From: Pseudomonas brassicacearum
GTDB taxonomy: Bacteria > Pseudomonadota > Gammaproteobacteria > Pseudomonadales > Pseudomonadaceae
Reading direction: 5' to 3'
Assembly (NCBI RefSeq): GCF_009601685.2
Contig: NZ_CP045701.2
Span: forward strand, 2,790,001-2,854,000
Length of the DNA: 64,000 bases
A model generated the notes under the pieces. The model did no database searches, was not told where the DNA came from, and worked only from the letters and a program-made list of their open reading frames with translations. Shown one piece after another: positions 21,901 to 30,138 of the stretch; the stretch's first letter is position 1, and each line of letters starts with the position of its first letter. A program made the position numbers and the translations under genes.

Positions 21901-23091
21901 ATGCAAGTGCTTGACCGTCGCAAGGCCATGGCCATTTTGCCGTTGTGGCGCCTGGCGTTCCGGCCGTTCTTTTTGGCCGGGTGTGTATTGGCGCTGTTGG
22001 CCGTTCCCCTTTGGCTCGCGGCGTTCACCGGACGGTTGTCGACCTGGCAGCCGGCCGGCGGCTGGTTGGCCTGGCACCGGCATGAACTGTTGTTCGGTTT
22101 CGGCCTGGCGATCATCGCCGGGTTCCTGCTGACGGCGGTGCAGACCTGGACGGGCACTCCGGGGATCAGCGGCAAGCGCTTGGCGGCGCTGGCGTCGTTG
22201 TGGCTCGGTGCACGGTTGGCCTGGCTGGTGGATGCGCCCTGGCCGTTACTGGCGCTGCTGGAGTTGGGGTTTGCCCTGGCGGTCGCGGCGCTGATGGGCG
22301 TGATGTTGTGGCGTGTGCGGCAGAAGCGCAATTACCCGATTGTCCTGGTATTGCTGCTGTTGGCCGCCGCCGATGCGTTATCCGTATACGGCCTGGTGCA
22401 GCACAACGAGGGCTTGCAGCGCCAGAGCGTGCTCACCGGCCTGTGGCTGGTGGCGGCGATGATGGGGTTGATCGGCGGTCGTGTGATTCCATTCTTTACC
22501 CAGCGCGGCCTCGGTCGGGTCGAGGGCGTTGCCCCTTGGCCGTGGCTCGATCGCCTGTTGCTGGCAGGGTCGGCGCTGGTGGCGTTGCTGTATGCCTTCG
22601 GTCCGGCGCTGGCGGCCAGCGTGTGGGTCGGCCTGTTGTTCGCCGCGTTGGCGGTGGGGCACGGGATTCGACTGGTGCGTTGGCATGATCGGGATTTGTG
22701 GCAAGTGCCGCTGCTGTGGTCGTTGCACCTGGCCTATGCCTGGCTGGCTGTGGCGTGCCTGGGCATGGCGCTGTGGCACTTCGGCGTGCCGGTGAACCCG
22801 AGCCTGGCGGTGCACAGCTTGACCATCGGCGCCATGGCCGGTTTGATCCTGGCGATGATCGCCCGTGTCAGCCTGGGCCATACCGGGCGCGCCCTTGAGC
22901 CGCCAGCGGGCATGACCCTGGCGTTCATCCTGCTGAACCTGGCGTGCCTGAGCCGCGTGCTGTTGGTGCTGCTGTTGCCGTTGGCCGCGCTGTGGCTGGC
23001 GACGCTGTGCTGGATGTTGGCGTTCGGTTTGTACGCCTGGCGCTATGGGCCGATGCTGCTCAAGGCCCGGGTGGATGGGCATCCGGGATGA
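21901..23091 (+). CDS. nnrS: NnrS, heme-copper membrane protein of NO tolerance
   Basis: A 396-residue polytopic protein with about 12 helices and conserved histidines (LAWHRHELLFGFG, GRVIPFFTQRG, LAVHSLTIGAMAG, SLGHTGRAL) typical of NnrS. NnrS proteins relieve nitrosative stress, probably by protecting cells from iron-NO complexes, and belong to NO-responsive regulons. AAGGAG precedes the ATG. It is followed by a CopD-like gene 25 bases on. Confidence 0.92.
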   Translation: MQVLDRRKAMAILPLWRLAFRPFFLAGCVLALLAVPLWLAAFTGRLSTWQPAGGWLAWHRHELLFGFGLAIIAGFLLTAVQTWTGTPGISGKRLAALASLWLGARLAWLVDAPWPLLALLELGFALAVAALMGVMLWRVRQKRNYPIVLVLLLLAAADALSVYGLVQHNEGLQRQSVLTGLWLVAAMMGLIGGRVIPFFTQRGLGRVEGVAPWPWLDRLLLAGSALVALLYAFGPALAASVWVGLLFAALAVGHGIRLVRWHDRDLWQVPLLWSLHLAYAWLAVACLGMALWHFGVPVNPSLAVHSLTIGAMAGLILAMIARVSLGHTGRALEPPAGMTLAFILLNLACLSRVLLVLLLPLAALWLATLCWMLAFGLYAWRYGPMLLKARVDGHPG

Positions 23092-23116
23092 GCCGGTTGC
23101 GCGGAGGGAATCGATA

Positions 23117-23554
23117 ATGTACGGGGTCTTGCTGGTTACGCACCTGTTGGCGGCGATCGCCTTCATTGGCACGCTGTTTTTCGAGGTCTTTATCTGGCAT
23201 AGCGCTCGCCGGCCGCTGGCGCAAGGCACCCGGGACGCTGCCGACCAGGCCATTGCCCAGCGCTCGCGGCACGTGCTGCACGGCGTCGTGCTGGTGCTGT
23301 ACGGCGCCGGCATGGCCCTGGCCTGGCAGCATCGCGGCGCATTGAGCCAGCCGTTGAGCAACAGCTTCGGCCTGCTGCTGAGCCTGAAGATCCTGCTGGC
23401 GCTGAGCATCATCGGTCACTATTTGTGGCTGGCGTACTGGCTCAAGAGTGGTCGCCTGACGCCGCGCCGCGCCTGCTGGTTGCGCCGCAGCATCCTGGGG
23501 CACATGGTGCTGATCGTGGTGTTGGCCAAGGCGATGTTCTATTGGCAGTTTTGA
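23117..23554 (+). CDS. CopD-like integral membrane protein
   Basis: A 145-residue protein with four hydrophobic helices and scattered histidines (THLLAAIAFIGTLFFE, SRHVLHGVV, GHYLWLAYW, GHMVLIVV), the pattern of the CopD/cytochrome b561-like membrane family. It starts with GGAGGGAA before the ATG at 23117 and is almost certainly co-transcribed with nnrS. A role in heme or copper handling with NnrS is inferred from context only. Confidence 0.75.
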   Translation: MYGVLLVTHLLAAIAFIGTLFFEVFIWHSARRPLAQGTRDAADQAIAQRSRHVLHGVVLVLYGAGMALAWQHRGALSQPLSNSFGLLLSLKILLALSIIGHYLWLAYWLKSGRLTPRRACWLRRSILGHMVLIVVLAKAMFYWQF

Positions 23555-23612
23555 GCTGCGGATGAGGGCGGCAAATTAGAGCTGCAAATGTGCAAATGAG
23601 AGCTGCAAATGC

Positions 23613-23706
23613 CTGTGGGAGCAAAGCTTGCTCGCGATGGCTGTGAATCAGTCAACATTGATATTGACTGACACTACGCCATCGCGAGCAAGCTTTTCTC
23701 CCACAG
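23613..23706. repeat. REP palindrome
   Basis: Inverted CTGTGGGAGCAAAGCTTGCT arms between the convergent CopD-like and RIC genes. Confidence 0.9.
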
Positions 23707-23740
23707 GAGTAACACAGAAGTAATGGGCAATGTTTGAGGG

Positions 23741-24415
23741 TCAGCGAACAGGCTTCATCGCATTGACGAACAACACATTGTTTTCCAGGTGGATGTGCTG
23801 CATCAGGTCATCACGAAACTCCACCAACCCGCGATACAGGGCGCGCCAGGTGTTGCAGGCGTCGGCGGGCGGGGTGATCTGGTCGGTCAGAGCGAGCATG
23901 GTTTCCAGGGCTTCACCGTGCTGGTCGTGTTCGTAGCGCAGCACCTGGATCGGCGCCGAGGCCCGTTCGCCCAGGCCTTGTTGCAGCATCGGGAACAGCA
24001 CCTGTTCTTCCTTGAGCATGTGGCCTTCGAGTTCCTGGTACATGTCCTGCAGGTGATCGGCCAGGCCGTTGGGGCAACTGGGCCGCGCACCGTGGACCTG
24101 CTCGACGCGCCGGGCCAGGCGGATCAGTTCCGGCAGCTGTTCGCGATGGCGTGCGTGGTAGCGCTCCAGGATGTGGGCAATCAAGGTCGCCTGGGGCTCG
24201 TCGCGCCAGTCATGGCCCAGTTCGCCGGCAGCTTGCAGCGTGCGCAGGGCATCGGCGATCAGCAGCGGGTTCAGGCCTTTGCCCAGGGCCGCGTCACGCA
24301 AGGACTTTTGCCCACCACAGCAGAAGTCGAGGTTGTAATGATGGAAGGTGCGCGTGGCACCGGGAATATCGCAGGCCAGTTGGCCAAGGCTTTGTTCCAG
24401 CAGATCGAGGCTCAT
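23741..24415 (-). CDS. ytfE: RIC/YtfE (DnrN, ScdA) di-iron repair protein
   Basis: A 224-residue hemerythrin-like di-iron protein that repairs iron-sulfur clusters damaged by NO. The ScdA_N domain is at the N-terminus with NLDFCCGGQKSLRDA (about residues 28-42). The four-helix domain supplies His and Glu ligands (AHILERYHARHREQ, EGHMLKEEQVLFPM, RYEHDQHGEALE, QHIHLENNVLF). ATG at 24415 follows AAGGAAAC. It is divergent from norR, with a sigma-54 promoter and NorR-type operator between them, so NO induction through NorR is likely. Confidence 0.92.
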   Translation of the reverse strand: MSLDLLEQSLGQLACDIPGATRTFHHYNLDFCCGGQKSLRDAALGKGLNPLLIADALRTLQAAGELGHDWRDEPQATLIAHILERYHARHREQLPELIRLARRVEQVHGARPSCPNGLADHLQDMYQELEGHMLKEEQVLFPMLQQGLGERASAPIQVLRYEHDQHGEALETMLALTDQITPPADACNTWRALYRGLVEFRDDLMQHIHLENNVLFVNAMKPVR

Positions 24416-24462
24416 CACGTTTCCTTGGGTTGAATCCCGGGGAGGGACAGATAAGCGGACGT

Positions 24463-24478
24463 TGCAGCCAACGTGCCA
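24463..24478 (-). promoter_or_regulatory. Sigma-54 promoter for the RIC gene
   Basis: Read on the minus strand this is TGGCACGTTGGCTGCA, with GG and GC elements ten bases apart, matching the sigma-54 -24/-12 consensus. It lies about 50 bases before the RIC start codon. Confidence 0.8.
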
Positions 24479-24519
24479 TATGTAACTGACTGAAAATGAA
24501 GCATTAAATTTTTGCCAGG

Positions 24520-24536
24520 GTGATTGTCACCCTGAC
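24520..24536. promoter_or_regulatory. NorR-type operator
   Basis: Contains two overlapping GT-N7-AC elements: GTGATTGTCAC (24520-24530) and GTCACCCTGAC (24526-24536). The second is the exact GTCA-N3-TGAC core described for NorR. It is about 50 bases upstream of the sigma-54 promoter, a normal enhancer position. Confidence 0.7.
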
Positions 24537-24575
24537 TGTGACGGGTCAAACGAACCCTGGAGGGTCATCACTACC

Positions 24576-26108
24576 ATGCTGCGTGAAAGCCTGGCCGCCG
24601 ACCTGATCGTCGAGCTGCCCAATGCGGTGCGATTGCAGCGCCTGGTGCAGACCCTGCGCGAATACTTCAACAGTGGCGCCGTGGGGCTGCTGCGCCTGGA
24701 CGATGACAGTCTCAGGCCCGTGGCCACCGTGGGCCTGGTCCACGAGGCGCTGGGACGGCGCTTCGTGATTGCCCAGCACCCGCGCCTGGCGGCGATCATG
24801 GCGTCGCGCGAACCCACCTGGTTCGAGCCGGACAGCCGTTTGCCGGACCCTTATGACGGCTTGCTCGATAACCACGTCGGTGAACCGCTGCCGGTGCATG
24901 ACTGCATGGGCGTGAGCCTGTACGTAGAAGGCCGGCTCTGGGGCGCGATCACCCTGGATGCGTTGCACGCCGGCACCTTCGACAGCCGCGCCCGGGAGGA
25001 ACTCAAGCGCTGCACGTTGCAGATCGAGGCCGCCGTGCGGGTCACTCGGCTCGAGCAGGAAAACCGTAGCTTGCGGGCATCGCGCAGCGATCCGGCGGAC
25101 TTGCGCCTGCCCGCAGAGGAGGGTGAGATTCTCGGGCGCAGCGAGGGGTTGCAGCAGTTGCTCAACGAGCTGGATGTATTGGCCGATTCCGAACTGCCAG
25201 TGCTGTTGCTCGGCGAAACCGGTGTCGGCAAGGAGTTGTTCGCCCGGCGCTTGCATCGCCTGTCCCGGCGCGGTCACAAGCCGTTGGTGCAGGTCAACTG
25301 CGCGGCGTTGCCCGAGTCCCTGGCCGAAAGCGAGTTGTTCGGCCACGTCAAAGGCGCGTTCTCCGGGGCGACCAGCGACCGCGCCGGGCGCTTCGATGCG
25401 GCCAATGGCGGCACGCTGTTTCTCGATGAGGTCGGCGAGTTACCGTTGAGCGTGCAGGCCAAGCTGCTGCGCACCCTGCAGAACGGCGAGATCCAGCGCC
25501 TGGGGGCGGACAAGCCGCTGCACGTCGATGTGCGGATCATCGCCGCCACCAACCGGCACCTGCCCGACAGCATTCGCGACGGGCTGTTTCGCGCCGACCT
25601 GTACCACCGGCTCTCGGTCTACCCGGTGCCGATCCCGCCACTGCGCGAGCGCGGCCACGATGTGTTGATGCTGGCCGGGCACTTTCTCGAACTGAACCGC
25701 ACACGCCTGGGCTTGCGTGGGTTGCGCCTGTCGCCGGCGGCCGAACAGGCGCTGCTGGCGTACTCCTGGCCTGGTAATGTGCGGGAGCTGGAACACGTGA
25801 TCAGTCGCGCGGCGCTCAAGCAACTGAGCCGCGGCGCCAGTCGCAGCCTGATCATGACCCTGGAACCGCAGGTGCTGGATCTGGACGTCAATGCCAGCGC
25901 AGCCTCGGCCCAAGCGCTGCCGGAACAGGCCCTGCAAGCGTTGGATGCACCCGTGCAACCCTTGAGCGAGGCTGTCGACGGTTGCCAGCGACAGGCGATC
26001 CTCAAGGCCCTGGAACGCTGCGGGCAGAACTGGGCGGGGGCGGCGCGGCTGTTGGAGGTTGACCCGAGCAACCTGCACAAGCTGGCGCGGCGGTTGGGGC
26101 TCAAATGA
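24576..26108 (+). CDS. norR: NorR, NO-sensing sigma-54 activator
   Basis: A 510-residue enhancer-binding protein. Residues 1-160 are a GAF domain that in NorR holds a mononuclear non-heme iron binding NO. Residues 190-415 are the AAA+ domain with Walker A GETGVGKE and Walker B GGTLFLDEVG. The C-terminus is a Fis-type HTH (WAGAARLLEVDPSNLHKLARRL). The sigma-54 contact loop reads GAFSGA instead of the usual GAFTGA, a conservative change. The usual partner in pseudomonads is a flavohemoglobin; here the divergent gene is RIC. Confidence 0.92.
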   Translation: MLRESLAADLIVELPNAVRLQRLVQTLREYFNSGAVGLLRLDDDSLRPVATVGLVHEALGRRFVIAQHPRLAAIMASREPTWFEPDSRLPDPYDGLLDNHVGEPLPVHDCMGVSLYVEGRLWGAITLDALHAGTFDSRAREELKRCTLQIEAAVRVTRLEQENRSLRASRSDPADLRLPAEEGEILGRSEGLQQLLNELDVLADSELPVLLLGETGVGKELFARRLHRLSRRGHKPLVQVNCAALPESLAESELFGHVKGAFSGATSDRAGRFDAANGGTLFLDEVGELPLSVQAKLLRTLQNGEIQRLGADKPLHVDVRIIAATNRHLPDSIRDGLFRADLYHRLSVYPVPIPPLRERGHDVLMLAGHFLELNRTRLGLRGLRLSPAAEQALLAYSWPGNVRELEHVISRAALKQLSRGASRSLIMTLEPQVLDLDVNASAASAQALPEQALQALDAPVQPLSEAVDGCQRQAILKALERCGQNWAGAARLLEVDPSNLHKLARRLGLK

Positions 26109-26143
26109 GTCTTTGATCGCCTGTTCCTGAGTCAGGCACTGAC

Positions 26144-26250
26144 CTGTAGGAGCTGTCGAGCGCAGCGAGGCTGCGATCTTTCCCGGGACACTTGAGTCTC
26201 AAGCGAAAGATTAAAGATCGCAGCCTCGCTGCGCTCGACAGCTCCTACAG
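26144..26250. repeat. REP palindrome
   Basis: Inverted CTGTAGGAGCTGTCGAGCGC arms with internal GATCTTT/AAAGATC arms, between norR and the PdxH-like gene. Confidence 0.9.
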
Positions 26251-26333
26251 GGGGAGGCCACATTGATGGTGGTCAAGTCGGACCCGGATGGCCAGGCGCA
26301 CACTGGCGCAAACCCATCGTGGAGATCACCGAC

Positions 26334-26981
26334 ATGCCCCTTTCCCTGGCCAAAATGCGCCGTCAGTACACCCTCGATGGCCTGGACGAAATCCAGGCAC
26401 CCGACCACCCCATGGCTTTGTTCAGGCTCTGGATGCAACAGGCCCGCGATACCGAAAGCCCACCGGTGGAAGCCAACAGCATGGCCCTGGCGACGGTGGA
26501 CGAGCAGGGTCGGCCTCATTGCCGGATCTTGTTGCTCAAGGGATTCAGCGACGAAGGTTTCTCGTTTTTCGGCAATTATCAAAGTGGCAAGGGCCAGGAT
26601 CTGGCGGTCAACTCCTGGGCGGCCATGACGTTTTTCTGGCCAGGGCTGGAGCGGCAAGTGCGGATTGAGGGGCCGGTCGACAAACTCGATCCGGCATTGT
26701 CGGATGCCTATTTTGAATCCCGTTCTGTCGCCAGTCGCCTGGGCGCCTGGGCGTCGCCACAAAGCCAACCACTGGAGGGCAGGGCAGCACTCGAAACCTT
26801 GCTGGCGCAAACCGAAAAACGCTTTGCCGATCAACCCGTGCGACGCCCCGACCATTGGGGAGGCTATTGCCTGCGGCCCGAACGGCTGGAATTCTGGCAG
26901 GGCCGCGCCGACCGTTTGCACGATCGCCTCGACTACCGCCTGCAAGACGGTGCCTGGCAACGTAGCCGCCTGGCCCCCTGA
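26334..26981 (+). CDS. PdxH-like pyridoxine/pyridoxamine 5'-phosphate oxidase
   Basis: A 215-residue split-barrel flavoprotein of the PNP oxidase family. It has the FMN-binding segments [20 protein letters not shown] and [16 protein letters not shown], the [16 protein letters not shown] signature, and the C-terminal dimerisation domain with the substrate-site [17 protein letters not shown]. The oxidase uses O2, which is odd inside an anaerobic cluster. It may be a second PdxH paralogue; whether another copy exists cannot be seen here. GGAG lies nine bases before the ATG. Confidence 0.85.
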   Translation: MPLSLAKMRRQYTLDGLDEIQAPDHPMALFRLWMQQARDTESPPVEANSMALATVDEQGRPHCRILLLKGFSDEGFSFFGNYQSGKGQDLAVNSWAAMTFFWPGLERQVRIEGPVDKLDPALSDAYFESRSVASRLGAWASPQSQPLEGRAALETLLAQTEKRFADQPVRRPDHWGGYCLRPERLEFWQGRADRLHDRLDYRLQDGAWQRSRLAP

Positions 26982-26992
26982 ATGGATGCCTT

Positions 26993-27138
26993 TGTAGGAG
27001 CTGCCGAGCATAGCGAGGCTGCGATCTCTTGATCTTTTGATCTTTTGATCTTTCGCTTGAGACTCAAGTGCCTCGGGAAAGATCGCAGCCTCGCTTCGCT
27101 CGACAGCTCCTACAGCAGCTCCTACAGCAGCTCCTACG
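26993..27138. repeat. REP element with tandem CAGCTCCTAC repeats
   Basis: TGTAGGAGCTGCCGAGC left arm, central repeated GATCTTTT, and three CAGCTCCTACAG-type units at the right, between the PdxH-like gene and moaB. Confidence 0.88.
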
Positions 27139-27176
27139 CAGGACAGGATCGTTCCTGCATGGGGCGCCGAGGGAGG

Positions 27177-27192
27177 TACCTCCAAGGAGGAA
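27177..27192. promoter_or_regulatory. NarL-type 7-2-7 operator upstream of moaB
   Basis: TACCTCC-AA-GGAGGAA, two inverted heptamers separated by two bases. It is nearly identical to the element before narK1 (43158-43173). The 7-2-7 layout is the arrangement bound by NarL; assignment is by analogy. Confidence 0.55.
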
Positions 27193-27251
27193 TAGGCCCG
27201 GCCACGATTGCGGTTCAGGCTGGGCCATCTTTTCTGACAGGACGGCTGATC

Positions 27252-27806
27252 ATGGCCCATCTGACGCAACGCCTCTTTCAACCGCTGAACATCGCGGTGC
27301 TCACCATCAGCGATACCCGAACTTTCGAAACCGACACCTCGGGCCAGACCCTGGCGGACCTGCTGAAAACGGCCGGACACGTGCTCATCGACCGTGGGCT
27401 GGTGAAGGACGATATCTACCAGATCCGCGCCCAGGTTTCCCAGTGGATTGCCGACGCCAAGGTGCAGGTGGTGTTGATGACCGGCGGCACCGGGTTCACC
27501 CGGCGCGACAACACCCCCCAAGCGGTGGCGCCGTTGCTGGACAAACACGTGGACGGTTTCGGCGAGCTGTTCCGTCAGGTGTCGCTGGCGCAGATCGGCA
27601 TGTCTACCCTGCAATCGCGTGCCTTGGCGGGCATGAGCAACGGCGTGTTGGTGTGCTGCTTGCCGGGTTCGCCAGGGGCCTGCCGGACCGGTTGGGAGCA
27701 GATCCTGGCCGGGCAATTGGACAGCCGCACCGGCCCGTGCAATTTCACCCCCCACCTCAAGCCCCAGCCAGGTATTGCCCTGGCACCGTGTGAGGCGCGT
27801 TCATGA
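27252..27806 (+). CDS. moaB: MoaB-type molybdopterin adenylyltransferase
   Basis: A 184-residue MoaB/MogA-family protein acting in molybdenum cofactor synthesis by adenylating molybdopterin. The core fold motifs are LNIAVLTISDTR, VLMTGGTGFTRRDNTPQAV and the C-terminal LPGSPGACRTGWEQIL. ATG at 27252. Its stop overlaps the moeA start (ATGA), so the two are coupled. With ubiUVT downstream this matches, from memory, the P. aeruginosa moaB1-moeA1-ubiUVT locus, and it would supply cofactor for NarG. Confidence 0.93.
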   Translation: MAHLTQRLFQPLNIAVLTISDTRTFETDTSGQTLADLLKTAGHVLIDRGLVKDDIYQIRAQVSQWIADAKVQVVLMTGGTGFTRRDNTPQAVAPLLDKHVDGFGELFRQVSLAQIGMSTLQSRALAGMSNGVLVCCLPGSPGACRTGWEQILAGQLDSRTGPCNFTPHLKPQPGIALAPCEARS

Positions 27807-29050
27807 GCAGCGGCGGGTGTGGCAGCGCCTGTGACAGCGGCGCGCTGATGCCGGTGGATGAAGCCATCCGCTACCTGCTGGATCAGGCACCGCTGCCGCC
27901 TTCGGTGCAGCGGGTGGCGCTGGACCAGGCCTTGGGCCGAGTGCTGGCGGCAGACATTCGCAGCCCCATGAACCTGCCGCCGTGGGACAACAGCGCCATG
28001 GACGGTTATGCCCTGCGGGCCGCCGACCTGCCGGCCGGCGGGGGGCATCTGACCTTGGTTGGGCGCATTGCCGCCGGAGAGGCACCGGGTCAACCGTTGC
28101 AGGCCGGGCAGGCGGTGCGAATTTTCACCGGCGCGCCGCTGCCACCGGGGGCCGACACCGTGGTGCCCCAGGAAAGCTGCCGGGTGGAAGGGGAGCGGGT
28201 CTGGTTGCCACCGGTCAATGGCGGGGAGCATGTGCGCAAGGAAGGCGAGGAAATGCAGCGCGGGGACCGTTTGCTTGCCGTCGGAAAACGCTTGCGGGCC
28301 CAGGAGCTGGGGTTGCTGGCCGGTGCCGGGATTGCGCAGGTGGACGTTTATCGACCCTTGCAGGTTGGCCTGCTCAGCAGCGGCGATGAACTGCGCGAGC
28401 CGGGCGAAACGCTGGCACCGGGACAGATCTACAACAGCAATCGTCACAGCCTCGCGGCACTGCTGCGCGGCTGGGGCCTGGAGGTACATGACTACGGCGT
28501 CATGCCCGACAAACTGCTCGCCAGTCGCCAAGCCTTGAGCCTGGCGGCGGCCGAATGCGACTTGCTGCTGACCTCCGGCGGCGTGTCGGTGGGCGAGGAA
28601 GATCATCTCAAGCAAGCCATCGAAGCACTGGGTAGCGTTGACCTGTGGCGCCTGGCGATCCAGCCGGGCAAACCCCTGGCCTTTGGCGAGGTGGCCGGCA
28701 AACCCTGGATCGGGCTGCCGGGTAACCCTTCGGCGGCGCTGATCACCATGTTGATTATCGTGCGCCCGTTTCTGTTCCGGGCTCAGGGCATGGAGGACGT
28801 GTTGCCTGTGGCGTTGCAGTTGCCGGCCGGGTTCGACTGGCCAAAGCCCAACCGGCGACGGCAGTACCTGCGGGCGAAATTGGCCCCGAGCGCCGATGGC
28901 TCGCTGTGTGTCGAGCTGCATCCCCAGCAGAGTTCGGCCATGTTGGCGGCCGCGTGCTGGGCCGATGGCTTGGCCGTGGTGGAGTGCCAGGCGCAAGTGC
29001 ACAAGCACGACAAGGTGATGTATCTGCCGTTCGCGAGCTTGATGCATTGA
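27803..29050 (+). CDS. moeA: MoeA, molybdopterin molybdenumtransferase
   Basis: A 415-residue MoeA that inserts molybdenum into adenylated molybdopterin. Typical segments are PPWDNSAMDGYALRA (about residue 53), IFTGAPLPPGADTVV, EGEEMQRGD, LLSSGDEL, TSGGVSVGEEDH and GLPGNPSAALI. The N-terminus has a short cysteine-containing tail (SSGGCGSACDSG), a little unusual. It is translationally coupled to moaB. Confidence 0.93.
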   Translation: MSSGGCGSACDSGALMPVDEAIRYLLDQAPLPPSVQRVALDQALGRVLAADIRSPMNLPPWDNSAMDGYALRAADLPAGGGHLTLVGRIAAGEAPGQPLQAGQAVRIFTGAPLPPGADTVVPQESCRVEGERVWLPPVNGGEHVRKEGEEMQRGDRLLAVGKRLRAQELGLLAGAGIAQVDVYRPLQVGLLSSGDELREPGETLAPGQIYNSNRHSLAALLRGWGLEVHDYGVMPDKLLASRQALSLAAAECDLLLTSGGVSVGEEDHLKQAIEALGSVDLWRLAIQPGKPLAFGEVAGKPWIGLPGNPSAALITMLIIVRPFLFRAQGMEDVLPVALQLPAGFDWPKPNRRRQYLRAKLAPSADGSLCVELHPQQSSAMLAAACWADGLAVVECQAQVHKHDKVMYLPFASLMH

Positions 29051-29070
29051 CGGCAATTGATTGCCGTCAA
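29047..29070. promoter_or_regulatory. Hairpin carrying an Anr/Dnr box between moeA and ubiU
   Basis: A perfect 10-bp inverted repeat (TTGACGGCAA/TTGCCGTCAA, loop TTGA) that includes the moeA stop codon. Its right part, TTGATTGCCGTCAA (29057-29070), is an FNR-type box with one mismatch, centred about 68 bases before the ubiU ATG. No T-run follows, so it is a poor terminator on its own. Confidence 0.65.
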
Positions 29071-29131
29071 GGTGGCCGGCCGAGGTCTGGCTAGACTGGC
29101 GGCGCCCTTAGTTTTCTCACGAGGATGCCCC

Positions 29132-30127
29132 ATGCAACTGGTTTGCCCGGCAGGGAATCTGCCTGCCCTCAAAGCGGCGGTGCGCCAAGGCGCCGATGCC
29201 GTCTATGTCGGCTTTCGCGATGACACCAATGCCCGGCATTTTGCCGGGCTGAACATGGACGACAAACAGTTCGATGCGGCTGTCGCACACATCCGTCAGC
29301 ACCAACGCAAGCTGTACGTGGCGGTCAATACTTATCCGCAGCCCAAGGGTTGGGAGCGCTGGCAACGGGCGGTGGACCGCGCCGCCGATTTCGGCGTGGA
29401 TGCGCTGATTGCCGCCGACCCTGGCGTGCTCAGCTACGCCCGCCAGCGCCATCCAAAACTGGCGCTGCACCTGTCGGTACAAGGCTCGGCGACCCACGCC
29501 GCGGCCCTGGCTTTTTACGCCCAGCGCTATGACATCCGTCGCGCTGTGCTGCCGCGGGTGCTATCCCTGGCCCAGGTACGGCAGGTGGCGGCGGGCAGCC
29601 CGGTGCCGATCGAAGTCTTCGGTTTCGGCAGCCTGTGCATCATGGCTGAAGGCCGTTGCCACTTGTCCTCCTACATCACCGGCGAATCACCGAACCTGTG
29701 CGGCGTCTGCTCGCCCGCCAAGGCGGTGCGCTGGAGCGAGGATGCCCAAGGCCTCAGCGCACGCCTGAGCGAGGTGCTGATCGACCGCTACACCCCCGAA
29801 GAACCGGCCGGATATCCGACCCTGTGCAAAGGCCGTTTCCTGGTCGGTGGCAAGCGTTTCCATGCGCTGGAAGAACCCACCAGCCTCGACACCCTGGACC
29901 TGCTGCCGGAGCTGGCGGCTATCGGCGTCGAAGCGGTGAAGATCGAAGGTCGCCAACGCAGCCCAGCCTACGTTGAACAAGTGACCCGGGTCTGGCGCGC
30001 GGCACTGGATGCCCACCAGGTCGCGCCGCAACGGTTCCGGGTGCAGGAAGAATGGCGCCAGGTGCTGGCTGGCTTGTCCGAAGGCAGCCAGACCACCCTG
30101 GGTGCCTACCATCGATCATGGCAATGA
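29132..30127 (+). CDS. ubiU: UbiU, U32-family iron-sulfur protein of O2-independent ubiquinone hydroxylation
   Basis: A 331-residue U32-family protein. The four cysteines that hold a [4Fe-4S] cluster in E. coli UbiU are at the same positions: C169, C176, C193 and C232. With UbiV it hydroxylates the ubiquinone ring without oxygen, taking oxygen from prephenate, so quinone can be made during denitrification. ATG at 29132 is chosen by family start and a GAGG site. ubiV follows 11 bases later. Confidence 0.94.
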   Translation: MQLVCPAGNLPALKAAVRQGADAVYVGFRDDTNARHFAGLNMDDKQFDAAVAHIRQHQRKLYVAVNTYPQPKGWERWQRAVDRAADFGVDALIAADPGVLSYARQRHPKLALHLSVQGSATHAAALAFYAQRYDIRRAVLPRVLSLAQVRQVAAGSPVPIEVFGFGSLCIMAEGRCHLSSYITGESPNLCGVCSPAKAVRWSEDAQGLSARLSEVLIDRYTPEEPAGYPTLCKGRFLVGGKRFHALEEPTSLDTLDLLPELAAIGVEAVKIEGRQRSPAYVEQVTRVWRAALDAHQVAPQRFRVQEEWRQVLAGLSEGSQTTLGAYHRSWQ

Positions 30128-30138
30128 GGGGAGGCCAG

